Shown: one piece after another, positions 39,291 to 50,987 of the stretch | How positions within the stretch are numbered: position 1 is the first letter of the stretch | Layout: each line of letters starts with the position of its first letter | Assembly (NCBI RefSeq): GCF_019175385.1 | Contig: NC_083345.1 | Span: 42,492,098 to 42,556,097 of the forward strand | Length of the DNA stretch: 64,000 nt | Direction: 5' to 3' | Origin: Lycium barbarum | Taxonomy: Eukaryota > Streptophyta > Magnoliopsida > Solanales > Solanaceae | Notes under the pieces: generated by a model | What the model saw: the letters and a program-made list of their open reading frames with translations, nothing else | Told to the model about the DNA's origin: nothing | Databases searched by the model: none | Made by a program: the position numbers and the translations under genes

Positions 39291-40672
39291 TATGAGAGAA
39301 TACCGATAATATACCTGTGACCACGTCAGGAGAAGACTCCAGATCTTGGCGTCCAGCCAAAGCATAAATACGGTGTTGGGGACCGCTAGAACTGGGAGCT
39401 CTTCCTCCGCCTCTACTATGGCCAACTGGTGCCTGTGAACCTGGCCCCATAGGGCGCATAGAAGATGAAGATCCAGCTACTGACCCTGAAGGCTGGGTCC
39501 TACCTCTACCATGAACCGCGGGGCAATCACGCATAATATGGCCTGGCCGACCACATGCGTAGCAACCATCTGAACCAGATCGGCATTGACCCCAATGAAA
39601 CTTCCCACACTGGGAACATCATCCCACGGGCGGCCTCGCCTGACCCGAATCACCTCTAAACTGGGAGCCTGAAGGAGTTGGACTCGGCCCTGCATGAGCA
39701 GATCTATCAAATCTCTGGCCTGAAAACCGTGGAGGTGCACTGGTCATAGAATAGCCCACCTCTGAACTTACTCATCGGACCCAAAGATCTGGCCCTCTTG
39801 CTATGGCCCCTATCTTGCTCGCGTTCACTTCTTTGTTGTTGCAAGATTTCTTCTAAGTTCTGAGCATGGGCCTCAAAGAGCGCAATATCCATACCGTCCT
39901 AAAGGGACGCAGTCAGGCATCTATCCATCAAGTGTGGCCCTAAGCCTTTCACAAATCGGTGCACTCGGTCACCCATGTCTGCCACCATGGCCGAAGCATA
40001 CCTAGCCAAGGAATTGAAGCGGAGACTATACTATAGAGCACTCACACTACCTTGCCTCAAATTTAAGGACTTATCGGCTCTAGCTCGCTGAACTTCCAGA
40101 GGCATATAGTGTCGGAGAAAAGCGTCAACAAACTCTTGCCATACCGGGGGAGGTGCATTGGCTCCCCGTGAAGCCATCCAAACTGTATACCATTGGATCG
40201 AGACATCTCTCAATCTATACGACGCTAACTCCACCGATTCGGTGTCCGAAGCATGTATCCATCGATGCGTCCTCAAAATACCATCGATGAAATCCTGAGG
40301 GTCCTCCTCTGGATTTGACCCAAAGAATTCCGGAGGGTTTAAGGTAATGAAATCACGGGCCCTTGCACTAACAGCCCTATCACCTTGCCCTGTACTTTGC
40401 CTCTGAGTCTGGGCCACAACCAACTAAGTAAGCAAATGTATGGCCTCTTTCACATCTTGGCCTGGAGCGTCCGGTGGAGGAGCCGGAGGTGCTGGAGCTG
40501 GGGATGAGGCTCCCTCACGCTCCTCAATAATAGGATCTGTCTGGGAGGACCGAGATTGAGCCGCATTCTGGGACTTACTTTCCTCTACTACCGGTAGCGG
40601 TGCTCTTTCAGCCCGCTTTTCTGCCACCGTCTTGCCTTTTTGGGCTGCTGTAGTTTTTCTCTTTCTAGGAAT
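39291..40672 (-). pseudogene. Gag (inner A element)
   Basis: Capsid-nucleocapsid precursor. The expected start ATG just after the 3' splice-like site reads ATT (40672-40670). The coding then gives IPRKRKTTAAQKGK, a proline-rich linker, the gag core (SRDFITLNPPEF variant, SLARYA region) and near 39573-39522 a CCHC zinc knuckle (CYACGRPGHIMRDC, CX2CX4HX4C). Stops by CAG-to-TAG occur near 40422 and 39893. Others lie near 40030 and 39630, and there is a frameshift near 39760. An extra CX2CX3HX3C-like motif (CSQCGKFHWGQC) precedes the knuckle. Confidence 0.88.
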
Positions 40673-40674
40673 TT

Positions 40675-40676
40675 CT
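40675..40676 (-). promoter_or_regulatory. Putative 3' splice site before gag (inner A element)
   Basis: On the minus strand GTGTATTTCAG ends here, a pyrimidine-rich run plus CAG, three bases before the position of the gag start codon. The same arrangement occurs in the outer A and E elements. Confidence 0.5.
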
Positions 40677-40821
40677 GAAATACACACCACACGATTAATG
40701 AACAAGAATTTCTTATATTATAGCTCTATCGCACGATTCTTATGAAGAAAGAAGGTCATTTATTCTTAAAATGTCTGCAGCTTCTTGTTTATAAGTGTGG
40801 CGCACAACACACCCATAACAA

Positions 40822-40878
40822 AGACTCTACTAGACACGGCTCGTAGACATACCCTAGGACTGAACTGCTCTGATACCA
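40822..40878 (-). promoter_or_regulatory. PBS and conserved post-PBS motif (inner A element)
   Basis: TGGTATCAGAGC (minus strand, 40878-40867) is complementary to initiator-Met tRNA. About 25 bases further into the element, GAGCCGTGTCTAGTAGAGTC (40841-40822) matches sequences at the same place in the C and E elements. It is a candidate packaging or dimerisation signal by position only. Confidence 0.8.
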
Positions 40879-40882
40879 CTTT

Positions 40883-43433
40883 TGTCACGACCCGACTAGG
40901 GCGTCGCGACGAGCACCTTGTGCTATCCCACCCGGGCACCCCTTGACATACTTTCACATAACATATAGGTGAGCCACATAGTAAAAAATACATTTCTATC
41001 CATCAATCATACTAGTCCCTTTGGAAAACAAGCTCTTTATATCATCATAGGCATCTATGCCACATCAATGTACATGAGCCGACGAGGCCAACAAAATGGT
41101 ATACAAAATATAGGCCGACAAGGCCAAACACATCTAACCATATACACATGCCTACGACCCTCTAAGAAGAGTATAACATATCACATAAGCGGGACAGGAC
41201 CCCGCTATGCCCATAATTATGTACACAAAAGAATAAGTACCCAAAAGCTATGGCTCTGAAGGAAATGGAGCTTTCCTATGTTGTCTCTGAGAATGTAGCT
41301 ATGGATCGAGCCTGTCTCCCTGTGCACCTGCAGCCATGACGCAGCGTCCACAAACAAAAGGACGTCAGTATGAAGAATGTACTGAGTATGTAAAGCATGA
41401 TCAACAACAATATAGAAGCATATTGAACATCATAAGGAATAGTACAAGATGGGAGATGGTAATATTATCACCATGGGCACTTACTTGCCTTTCATAGAAA
41501 CTTCCCATTCTAATGTGTATTTGTGCTCATACCACCATATCCGTATCCATATTAGTACTCATATTCGTATACATACCCTTATTCACATTCATATTGTATA
41601 CATAATAATATCACATACATAATCATATCATATACATAGCATTTACATAACATACCCGACCCCGAAGGTTCGGTGTTTCACGTACCCAACCATAGCTAGG
41701 CTCGGTGGTCATACATACCTGGCCAACCAAGGCTCAGTGTTACACATACCTGGCCCTACCAAGGCTCAGTGTTATCCGTACCCAACTGCAGTGGTGTGCG
41801 CGCGTTACGTAATCACATACATACTCTAGACATATTCATATACATACATTCTACCGGGCACCATAAGCTCGGGGTCTTATTATAGCCCTTCATAGGCACA
41901 CATGCATACAGTAGCCCATAGGCATCTCTAACGTCATATTATTCTCATCATCATTACTATCATTATCACTATCTTCGTTGTTATCATTACATCTATCTTA
42001 TAGGCCCACTCGTCATATGAGGAACTTGGTACAGCCGTAACTTATCAAGCATCATGAGCTTACTACCTCGGAAGATCAAATCATTTGAAGAAATCATAGT
42101 CTTATAAAAGGTTTAGACGTTTGGCCAAAGAACCTTGCCTTATGAAAGAAGGGTTAGCCTTACATACCTTTTCGTTCGACTATTTACCACTTGCACGTTC
42201 TCTTTCAACGGTTGCGTTTATACCTTCATTAAAGTCATACTATCGTTAGAATCGACAACTAGCACACATGGCTAAAGCTAGAGAAAATCGGACACCATCT
42301 CTTTTATTTATACAACATTCCTCCATATCGTAATTCAACTCCCAAACGTCAACAATACATTCACAATACCATAACAATGGCCATTAATCATTTACGACCA
42401 CATTATCTAGATTGCTCAATTCGCTCCCAATTCACCCATATTCATGGTCATATCTCCCGACTTCGTCCATTCATATACAATGCCCATTTTCATGATCTTA
42501 ACATCATTTATAACACATTCATATCACAACACAACAAGAATCATGGTTCAATTCAAACTATCTCACAAAATGTCACTATTCATCATTCATGACCCATTTT
42601 TCTATACTCGTCTAATGTCCAAGAATTTTAACTCTCAAATACCTTAAACAACATATAAATACCATAAATCTTACCTTAGATGTTGTAGGGATGAACCTTT
42701 GTCGAAATACTTCACTTGAGCAAAAACTCTACTTTTCCTTCAATAAGATTTTCTTGACTTGAATAATTTTAATGGGTTTCCTTACACTTGATTCACTTTA
42801 TTTGTGTTGTTGATGACTAATAATCCTTGAAATCTTGTGGCATAAATGTAGAGAGATGTTTTAGAGAGAGGGGATGAAATGTGGAAATGAAATAATAAAC
42901 TTGGGTCCCTTATTTAATGACTTAAAATCTGGTCTGGAGTGAACAGCACAGTGGTCGTAAACTTGGTTTACGGTCCGTATTCCAGTTTACGGACCATCCT
43001 TCATGGTCGTATTTAGTCATAACAGAACCAGAAACTCAAGTTAAGGCGTGGTGATTTACGGACACAGTTTACGGGCCGTAAACCACTTTACGGTCCGTAT
43101 TTTAGGTCGTATTTAACCATTTGATCATTTGGCAGAAAGTTGAAGTTTTGGAAGCCAAAATAAGACATGGCAATTTACGGACCGTATACCACTTTACGGT
43201 CCATATTTCATTTTACGACCAACTGGCCAGAATGCAAACCTGCAACTTTTCTCATTTCCAAAACCTATAATTAGTCATTGTGGAGCATAACCTACCTTTC
43301 ATTCCAATAGCCTTTGAAATCTTACTTAGGGTCGTGAAACGTTATTTCTTACTCATGAAAACATCGGATACTTGTACTCCTCGCGGGTCCATTCACATGG
43401 ACAAAAATGGAGGATTTTTTTCGAGGTGTAACA
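40883..43433 (-). repeat. 5' LTR of the inner A element
   Basis: 2,551 bases, from TGTCACGACCCGAC to CGAGGTGTAACA. It has a minus-strand donor AAG/GTAAGA with GT at 42674-42673, the inverted repeat CAGTAT-N7-GTACTG (41366-41384) and the U3 palindrome array at 42950-43222. Confidence 0.95.
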
Positions 43434-43508
43434 GACATCATGTACACCTTAACTTAAGTTAGTCCATCCATCGCTCAGCAACCCAAAGTTCCGAGGTGTA
43501 ACAGAATT

Positions 43509-45081
43509 AGCCATACGTACTCCAAGATTAGCTAGTTAGTGGAGCTCATGAATCTGTTCTTTCTTTTTCGGAAGGACTTCACATAAGTTGCCCATTGATC
43601 AGCGGCTAAGCGCATCAGCTACTACATTTGCTTTTCTAAGGCGGTATAAAATACTCACATCATAGTCTTTCAACAATTCTAACCACCGCCTCTACTGCAG
43701 ATTTAACTCCTTTTGTTTGAAAATGTACTGAAGACTCTTGTGATCTGTATAGATATCAACATGCGCACCATACAAGTAATGTCTCCACATCTTTATGCAT
43801 GAATAACTGCAGCTAATTCGAGATCATGAGTTGGGTAATTCTTTTCATGTTTCCGTAGCTATCTCGAAGCATAAGCAATGACTCTACCGTTCTGCATTAA
43901 CACACATCCTAACCCAACGTCGAAAGCATCACAGTACACAACATAACCGTCTGGCCCTTCTGGAAGTGTTAGGACCGGAGCTGAGGTTAATCTGTCCTTC
44001 AACTCTTGGAAGCTGCGTTCACAAGCATCATTCCACTGAAATTTAACTGACTTCTGGGTTAGCTTTGTCAATGGGGCTAACATAGAGGAAAATCCCTCTA
44101 CGAACCTTCTGTAGTGACCTGCCAAACCCAGAAAACTACGGACTTCTGTAGGCGTCGTAGGCCTTGGCCAGGTCTTCCCAGCTTTGATTTTCTGAGTATC
44201 AACTCGAATATCATCATCTGATATGACATGGCCTAGAAATGTTACAGAATTCAGCCAAAACTCGCACTTTGGAAATTTTGCATACAATTCTCGGGTTTGA
44301 AGAATTCCAAGAACGATACGTAAATGATCTGCATGTTCTGATTCCGTGCGAGAGTATACCAGAATATCATCAATGAATACTATCACGAATAGATCCAAGA
44401 GTGGCCTGAATACATTATTCATCAAATTCATGAACACTGCCGGAGCATTAGTCAACCCAAGCGACATCACCCAAAATTCATAATGGTCATATGTCGTTCT
44501 GAAGGCTGTTTTGGGAATATATTCTTCTCCAACTCTCACTTGATGATAACCCGACCTCAAGTCTATTTTAGAAAACCACTTAACACCCTGTAGTTGATCA
44601 AAAAATCATCAATCCTTCGGAGAGGATATTTATTCTTGATTGTCACCTTATTCAACTGCCTATAATCGATGCACATTCGGAGGGAACCATCTTTCTTTCT
44701 CACGAACAAGACTGGTGGTCCCCACGGTGATGAACTGGGTCTAATAAACCCATTTTCAAGCAAACCTTTCAACTGTGCCTTTAGCTCTTTAAATTCTGCC
44801 GGAGCCATTCGATAAGGAGTAATAGAAATAGGCCTAGTGTCGGGCAACACATCAATGGCAAAATCAATCTCTCTCTCCGGAGGAAGGCCTGGAAGTTCAT
44901 CTGGAAATACATCCGAAAATTCATTCACTACCGGAACCGATTGGAAAGTTGGCGACTTTGCTTCGGTGTCATGAACTCGGACTAGATGATAAATATAGCC
45001 TTTAGCTATCATCTTTCTTGCCTTAAGGTAGGAAATAAACCTACCTTTCGGAGATGCTGTATTACCCTTCCATTCAAGCAC
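43509..45081 (-). pseudogene. RT and RNase H of the outer A element
   Basis: Block 45081-44563 begins the RT ([20 protein letters not shown]). A one-base deletion at the [11 protein letters not shown] region (about 44600) shifts the frame. Block 44560-43859 resumes with RSGYHQVRV and FIDDILVYS and continues into RNase H, where YCDAF keeps the catalytic Asp. A CAG-to-TAG stop at 43861-43859 and further damage follow. The RNase H end is at 43509, where the solo LTR (24993-43503) inserted; pol resumes at 24987. Confidence 0.92.
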
Positions 45082-45500
45082 GGGCTCTCCCGAAAATTGA
45101 AATCGAACTTATTTCATCCGACAATCAACATTAGCATAACATGAAGCCAACCAATCCATACCCATAATCACATCGAAATCTAACATTTCCAGCTCGATTA
45201 AATCAGCTTTAGTCAGGCGATTGCATATCACAAGTACACAATTTTTATACATTTGTCTAGATATCACAGGATAACCAACCGGAGTAGATACCTCAAAAGG
45301 TTTGATTGGCTTTCACCCCAATATAACCAGCAACATACGGAGTAATATAAGAGAATGTAGAACCCGGATCAATCAATGCATACACATCATGGGAAAATAT
45401 AGATAATGTACCTGTAACTACATCCGGGGAGGACTCAAGATTCTGTTGTCCGGCTAAAGCATACACACGGGGCTTAGTGGCACCTGAAGTAGATGCCTCC
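45082..45500 (-). pseudogene. Protease region of the outer A element
   Basis: On the minus strand near 45392-45330 the translation reads VYALIDPGSTFSYITPYVAG, the retropepsin active-site region with D-P-G-S, as in the inner copy. The frame is broken downstream (near 45300 and 45110). Confidence 0.8.
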
Positions 45501-46786
45501 CTTCTGCCTCTACCTCGACCTGTTCACATCTGGGGAGTCTGCCCTACCGGGCGCACTGAAGATGAACCAACTGCTAATCCTGTGGGCTGAACCCCACCTC
45601 TACCATACCTCGAGGGACAATCTCGCATCAAATGCCCAGTCTGTCCACAAACATAGCAAGAATCTGTGCCCTGGCGACATGGCCCCGAGTGTAATTTCCT
45701 GCACTAGCTATATCGTGGAACTAGTGGTCTCCTCTGACTGTAATCACCCCTAAACTGGGAACCTGAAGCTCTCGAACTCTGACCCTGTCCTGAAGGAAAG
45801 GAGCGATCAAACCTCCTATCTGCAAATCGTGGAGGCGCACTAGTCACCGACTGGCCTGAATGTCGGGAATAAGTCTTCCTCGATCCCCCTCTATAATCGC
45901 TACCTGCCCCCATATATCTGGCTCTCTTGCTTTGCCTTCTATCAATGTCACGATCACCTCTTTGCGGGTGTCGTTGTCCTTCTAAATTCTGGGTATGGGC
46001 TTGTATTCGGGAAATATCCACCCCTTCTTGTAACGAAGCCGTCAAGCAATCTTTAAATAAATGTGGACCTAAGCCACTCACAAAGCGATGCACTCTATCT
46101 CCCATATCGGCCACCATAGTTGGAGCATACCTAGCCAATGAATTGAATTGAATGCTATGCTCCCGAGCACTCATATTCCCTTGTTTCAACTTTAAAAATC
46201 TATCCGCTCTAGCTCGGCGGACCTCGGGTGGCAAATAATGGCGGATGAAGGCATCCACAAATTCTTGCCAAGCGGGAGGAAGTGCATTTTCCTTCCTTGA
46301 TGCTAGCAAATTATTGTACCAAAATACCGCCACATCTCGGAGTCTATAAGATGCCAACTCCATAGATTAGATCTCAGAGGCATGAATAATCCTCAATGTT
46401 CTCAACATGTGGTCAATAAAACCCTACGGGTCTTCATTCGGCTTTGACTGGAAAAACTCCGGAGGATTCAAGCTCATAAAGTCACGGGATCTGGTACTAG
46501 CCGCCCGATCACTTGAGCTCACATTCTGCCGCTGTGCCTGGGCGACAACTAATTGCGTCAATAGGTGAATGGCCTCAGTCACTTGTTGACCCGAAGCAAC
46601 TGGTGGAGGAATTGGAGCTGAAGCTCCCCCTTGTTCTTCCACATTGGGCGTGGTGGAGGAAGTACTAGATGGAGCCTCATTTTGTGACTCGCTCTCTTCA
46701 ACATTCATTGGCGGCTCTCTTTCTGCCCGCCTTTTCATCATAGTCCTGCCCTTCTGGGCGGCTGTAGCTTTTTCCTTTGGCGGCAT
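45501..46786 (-). pseudogene. Gag of the outer A element
   Basis: The start chosen is the ATG at 46786-46784 (MPPKEKATAAQKGRT), directly behind a 3' splice-like site. An upstream in-frame ATG at 46798 would add MISE. The first block runs to a CAG-to-TAG stop at about 46424. The second (46363-45704) has the gag core (ELASYRLRDVAVFWYNNL, SLARYAPTMVADMGDRVHRF) and a basic Arg/Ser-rich part. After another CAG-to-TAG stop, a CCHC zinc knuckle CYVCGQTGHLMRDC lies near 45656-45614. It would form the virus-like particle and bind element RNA. Confidence 0.9.
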
Positions 46787-46788
46787 TT

Positions 46789-46790
46789 CT
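46789..46790 (-). promoter_or_regulatory. Putative 3' splice site before gag (outer A element)
   Basis: The minus strand reads TGTTATGATTTCAG then AA and the gag ATG. AT-rich sequence ending TTTCAG suits a plant acceptor. With the LTR donor at 48814-48813 it would define a leader intron of about 2.0 kb that contains the PBS. Confidence 0.5.
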
Positions 46791-46931
46791 GAAATCATAA
46801 CACATTAATAAGAGGGGAAAATCTTATAACACAGCTCTATCGCACGATCTCTTAAGATGAAAGATGGTCATTTTTCCTAAATGTCCTGTAGCCTCCTGTT
46901 TATTAGCGTGGCGCGCAACACACCATAAACA

Positions 46932-46988
46932 AGACGCTACTAGACACGGCTCGCAGACACTTCCTAGGACTGAACTGCTCTGATACCA
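46932..46988 (-). promoter_or_regulatory. PBS and conserved post-PBS motif (outer A element)
   Basis: TGGTATCAGAGC lies at 46988-46977 on the minus strand, four bases from the LTR. GAGCCGTGTCTAGTAGCGTC is at 46951-46932. Confidence 0.8.
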
Positions 46989-46992
46989 CTTT

Positions 46993-49603
46993 TGTCACGA
47001 CCCGACTAGGGGTCGTGACTGGTTCCCGAGGCTAACCACCGAGCACCACTCGTTCTACTACTTATCATGCTCATTAAACGTTCTTTTATCAATTTCATAC
47101 TCAAATCATAAGAAAGTCATTTTTCTTTTGAGAACATAAATTCTTTTATATATACATAAGCCTTTCGACCATCAAAATAATATATACATACATAACAGCA
47201 ACCTCGTGAGACCATATAACCCACACTATGTATCTACGAGCCTATACTAGAGTACTAGACATATAGACGGGACAAGACCCCGTCATGCCCAAGATATACA
47301 TGTGTACACAAAAGAATAATCATAAGCACCTCCGGAACAATGGAGTGCTCTCAAATCAGCTACTGGCTCCTACAAGTCTGGATCAAGCTCACATCCCTGT
47401 CTACCTGTGGGCATGAACACAGCATCCAAAGAAAACGGACGTCAGTTCGAACATTGTACTGAGTATGTAAGACAAGAACAAAATAAACATACTAGAAAAA
47501 TCATGATCCATGAGAGGAAGGTATAACCTGCATGAGTTTCATAGGAGAATACATTTCATACATATATCGTATATTTATATAATCGTGGTACATATGTCAT
47601 CTCAGCGCATATATCATCATATCATAATCCTCATCATCAACCCGCGTCCGGGTAACCATCATATGCCGCCCACTAGTGGTGATCATGTCCGGCCTTCCAG
47701 GCACGGTGTATACATAGTAGCCCGTCTTAACAGTGACATGTTCGGCCATTTTAGGCACGGTGGAATCGTATGCGGCCCACCTTCGCGGTGACATGCCCGG
47801 CCATTTAGGCACGATGGAATCGTATCGTCACATAATTATTCATAACTTAACATTTTCATACCTCGCATAAGTATATCATAAACTTACATTATCGATCATT
47901 TCATAGACATATCATGACTTAGAATCATTATACATTTATCATTAAAGACATACATTAGGATTTGAAGGAAACTATAGTTATGTCGGGGTGACATAAGGTC
48001 GTGAACCCCCGATTATAGTATGGAGTAATCATCAACATCATATCTTACCTTGAAGGAACTAACAATTTAAGGTGAGTGTACGCAAAGAGAAGCATCGATG
48101 AAACTATACTTAGAAATATTAGCTTCATGGACATCTTATATTATACTAGGATTTCTCATACTTATATTCATCATCATCATTATCATGCTCGTATTGTATT
48201 TCCTTTCTTAATCATGTGTGTATGTAGCTTCGTATATTCATGGACTCATAGTCTCCATCGTATAGGAAGATCATGGAAAATTAAGAAGATTCATGCCTTA
48301 GAAGGAAAGGATTAGCCTTACATACCTTTTCATCTAGCTACTCTATTGCTCGAACGTTCCTCTTCAATATTCGCGTTTCTACCTTCAAGAGAAGTCGCAC
48401 GAACATTAGCTAATCGATCAATTAAACGTGCTTACTAAAGCTAAAGAAAATTGGGCAGCATTTCCTTTGTTTCTACTACTTTCCCCATATCATATGTCAA
48501 CTCCCAAACGTCAATAATAACATTTATAATATCATCGTCATTATTCAATTCCTACAATTTACTCTCATGGTCATCCATAGTCATAATCATACTACAACGT
48601 TACATTCATTCTTATCAAATGTTTCTTTCATACTCCTAACATCATTCATAACGTGATTACAATCTCAACATATCAAGATTCATGATTCATATTAATCCAC
48701 TATTCACAATTGTCACTAATCTCACCCTTTGTAATCCATTTTCCATTTTCTTCCATAATCCAAGTGTTTCAACTTTTCATACCTTAAACAACATAGAATA
48801 ATCATGAAACTCACCTTTGCATGCATAGGAACGGGTTTTGGTTGGTAATACTTCACTTGGAGAAAACCCTAACTTCACTCCCAAGATAATTCTTGACTTG
48901 GAGGAACCCTAGTGAGCTTCTTACACTTGATTCACTTGAATTCTTGATATTGATCTTTGCTTTCCTTTGAATTCTTGTGTATGAAGTGTGTATGGAACAC
49001 TCAAGAAGCTTAGAGAGAAGTGGTGAAGTGAGGAGAATGAATAAAATGAAGTGGGATCACATTTATATAATTGAACTTACTCAGCCCTGTTGGGACTTCC
49101 ACGGACACTTGTACGGTCCGTGGAACATGGCACGGTCCGTGAAAGTGGTCGTGGCTCACCACCATGAAATACTTAGTTGCTTTTGAGTTATACGGACCAT
49201 TATACTGTCCGTATAACATTCCACGGGCCGTATAACATGGTCGTGTAACTCACAGTTTTTTCGAAGTTGTTCTCGTCGTTTCGTTTGATCTCAAATCCTT
49301 ATATAACCTTCTTAACACTTGTTTAATACTTCATTAATGATCTAAACATCCCTATAACTCGTCCTCAAGACCTTACCAAACAATCCTTAACACAATAATT
49401 TACGAAATCTTTCCTAAACCTCACTTATACTCCACTTATCCTTATCAATCCTTATTCCATCAATTCATATAACTTTAAGATCTTAACGTACGCACTCTAA
49501 AACCACCAAATATTCGTCTTATAGCCTTAAGTACTTCCTGTTACCCTTAAGCTCGCAGTAGTTCACTCACTGCGCGACGACATGAAATTTCCAAGGTGTA
49601 ACA
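46993..49603 (-). repeat. 5' LTR of the outer A element
   Basis: 2,611 bases. Order on the minus strand: U3 palindromes CACGGTCCGTG and TATACGGACC (49252-49096), TATATAAAT (about 49069-49061), donor AAAG/GTGAGT (GT 48814-48813), the CTCACCTT-type hairpin (about 48077-48045), a GGCACGGTG tandem block (about 47830-47660), and the inverted repeat at 47461-47443. Confidence 0.94.
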
Positions 49604-50204
49604 ATGGCCACCACCCGTGATATATTTATAATGTAAGTGGGCAAGCATCGTATTAGCAAGCTGTTATACTCAAAACATATCTATATATACGGGATGAGGA
49701 GTCCGCAATAAGTATCAACACCAAACAACCAAAAAAAAAACATAAACGAGGGCCGACCTGGCCATTGACATAGTGAACCTATGTCCACAAAGCCTCTAAA
49801 AGTATCTAATAACAAAATATGGTCGGGATCGGGCCCAGGCCTGCCCATAAGACAAAAGGACATATATATAACCCTGACTCGGTAATGCTCCAGGATGAAA
49901 AGGAGCTTACCAACAAAACCTAATATCTGGAGGCAGCCTACTATGGAGGGCCCTCTACCAGTCTGTCTGGACCTGCGTGGCATGAAACACAGCATCCCCA
50001 GGAAAAGGGAGATCAGCAAGGATAATGTACCGAGTATGTAAAGTGAAAATAAAGTATATTAGTAGGGCATCATAAAGGAGAGATATACGAGTCAACCTGA
50101 ACCTCTGAAGTGCTACAGAGGGCCATGATATGCACAATGATCATACTTATTTGGAATGTCACTCTATGGGACCATATCCACGTCATAACTCTAACTACTC
50201 GACT

Positions 50205-50410
50205 GCCTAACTGATCAGTGGTAACTGCCCGAACGGCCGTAACTCGATAGTAAATGCATAACTGCCCAACTGGTCATAGCTTGGTGGTATATATGTAACT
50301 GTCCAACTGGCTGTAGCTCGATGGTAAATGCATAACTGCCCAACCAGCCATAGCTTGATGGTAAATACGTAACTTCCCAACCAGTCGTAGCTCAGTGGTA
50401 AATAAAGATA
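50205..50410 (-). repeat. Tandem 45-60 bp repeat array in the D LTR
   Basis: Five degenerate units built on AACTGCCCAACTGG, TCGTAGCTCGATGGTAAAT and a short spacer. It occupies the same relative place, between the splice donor and the LTR 3' part, as different tandem arrays in the A, B and E LTRs. Confidence 0.8.
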
Positions 50411-50940
50411 CGTACATATATGCATAATAGGTTCCTGATGAACCGATTATAGCTCGGTGGTAAGTAGTAATATCATAAATACATGCATGCTAACATGGAA
50501 TAATATTCTGAACCTTTCGGAGTGACGTAAGGTAATTAATCTTTCGAATATCATTATGTACAATAACACCATCATTATATGCCTCAAAGGGACTTAGGAA
50601 TCACATTTAGACATGCTTGAATTACATTTCATTGGAAGGAATAACATAGGCATCTTTAACTATTAAGAGTATAACCATTTATGAAATAACATTACGCTTC
50701 TGTTTCGTTACTTAGATCGTGCCAAAAGAAGGAAGGATTAGCCTTAACATACCTTTATTGCTTAACTAGGACTCAATATATACTGCCTGTAGCACTTCAA
50801 CTTACATTAAGACATTAGGACTATGGTTAAGCTACGAAATGGCTTAAAACGTATTTTTAAGCTAGTAGCTCGTTTCTAAAAAATTTGACAGCACCTCCCC
50901 TATAACTTTCACTTCCTCCCAATAAGAAATGTCATCAACA

Positions 50941-50949
50941 ACCACCACC

Positions 50950-50986
<37 letters not shown>
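50941..50986. repeat. AAC trinucleotide microsatellite
   Basis: (ACA)n, about 13 copies, within the D LTR. Confidence 0.9.

Positions 50987-50987
<1 letters not shown>

Larger units (their letters stand above)
33136..43433 (-). mobile_element. Complete Ty3/gypsy element, family A (inner, youngest copy)
   Basis: 10,298 bases with two full LTRs and perfect TSD GACAT (33131-33135 and 43434-43438), inserted in the A solo LTR 65 bases from its U3 end. LTRs differ by roughly 3% in the first 470 bases by eye, less than in the outer copy, which fits the nesting order. The minus-strand order is gag, PR, RT, RNase H, IN, GPY/F and chromodomain-like tail. Every frame is interrupted, mostly by single transition stops, so it cannot make its own proteins. 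Confidence 0.96.
24993..43503 (-). repeat. Solo LTR, family A, inside the outer A pol, itself carrying two insertions
   Basis: The U5 end TGTCACGACCCGAC is at 24993 and the U3 end CCGAGGTGTAACA at 43503. The TSD in the pol reading frame is GAATC (24988-24992) and GAATT (43504-43508), one base changed. Own sequence is 24993-26366, 32045-33135 and 43439-43503, about 2.53 kb, one A LTR. It has three tandem copies of a CTCACCTT..AAGGTGAG hairpin unit (25887-26085), single in other A LTRs. Its U3 palindromes (32760-33060) are of a TCGATCGA type, unlike other A copies. Confidence 0.9.
20666..49603 (-). mobile_element. Complete Ty3/gypsy element, family A (outer copy), split by nested insertions
   Basis: LTRs at 20666-23277 and 46993-49603 match closely (about 5% different by eye over the first 300 bases). 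The near-perfect TSD is ACGGC (20661-20665) and ATGGC (49604-49608). Without the nested solo LTR (24993-43503) the element is about 10.4 kb. Order on the minus strand: 5' LTR, PBS, gag, protease, RT, RNase H, integrase, GPY/F and chromodomain tail, PPT, 3' LTR. Several stops and one RT frameshift make it non-autonomous. Tekay/Del lineage is inferred from protein pattern and long LTRs. Confidence 0.93.

Noticed and set aside
40867..40878. Initiator-Met tRNA gene fragment (also at 46977, 5632 and 55151)
   Set aside because: Only 12-13 bases matching the tRNA 3' end, next to an LTR end: a primer-binding site.
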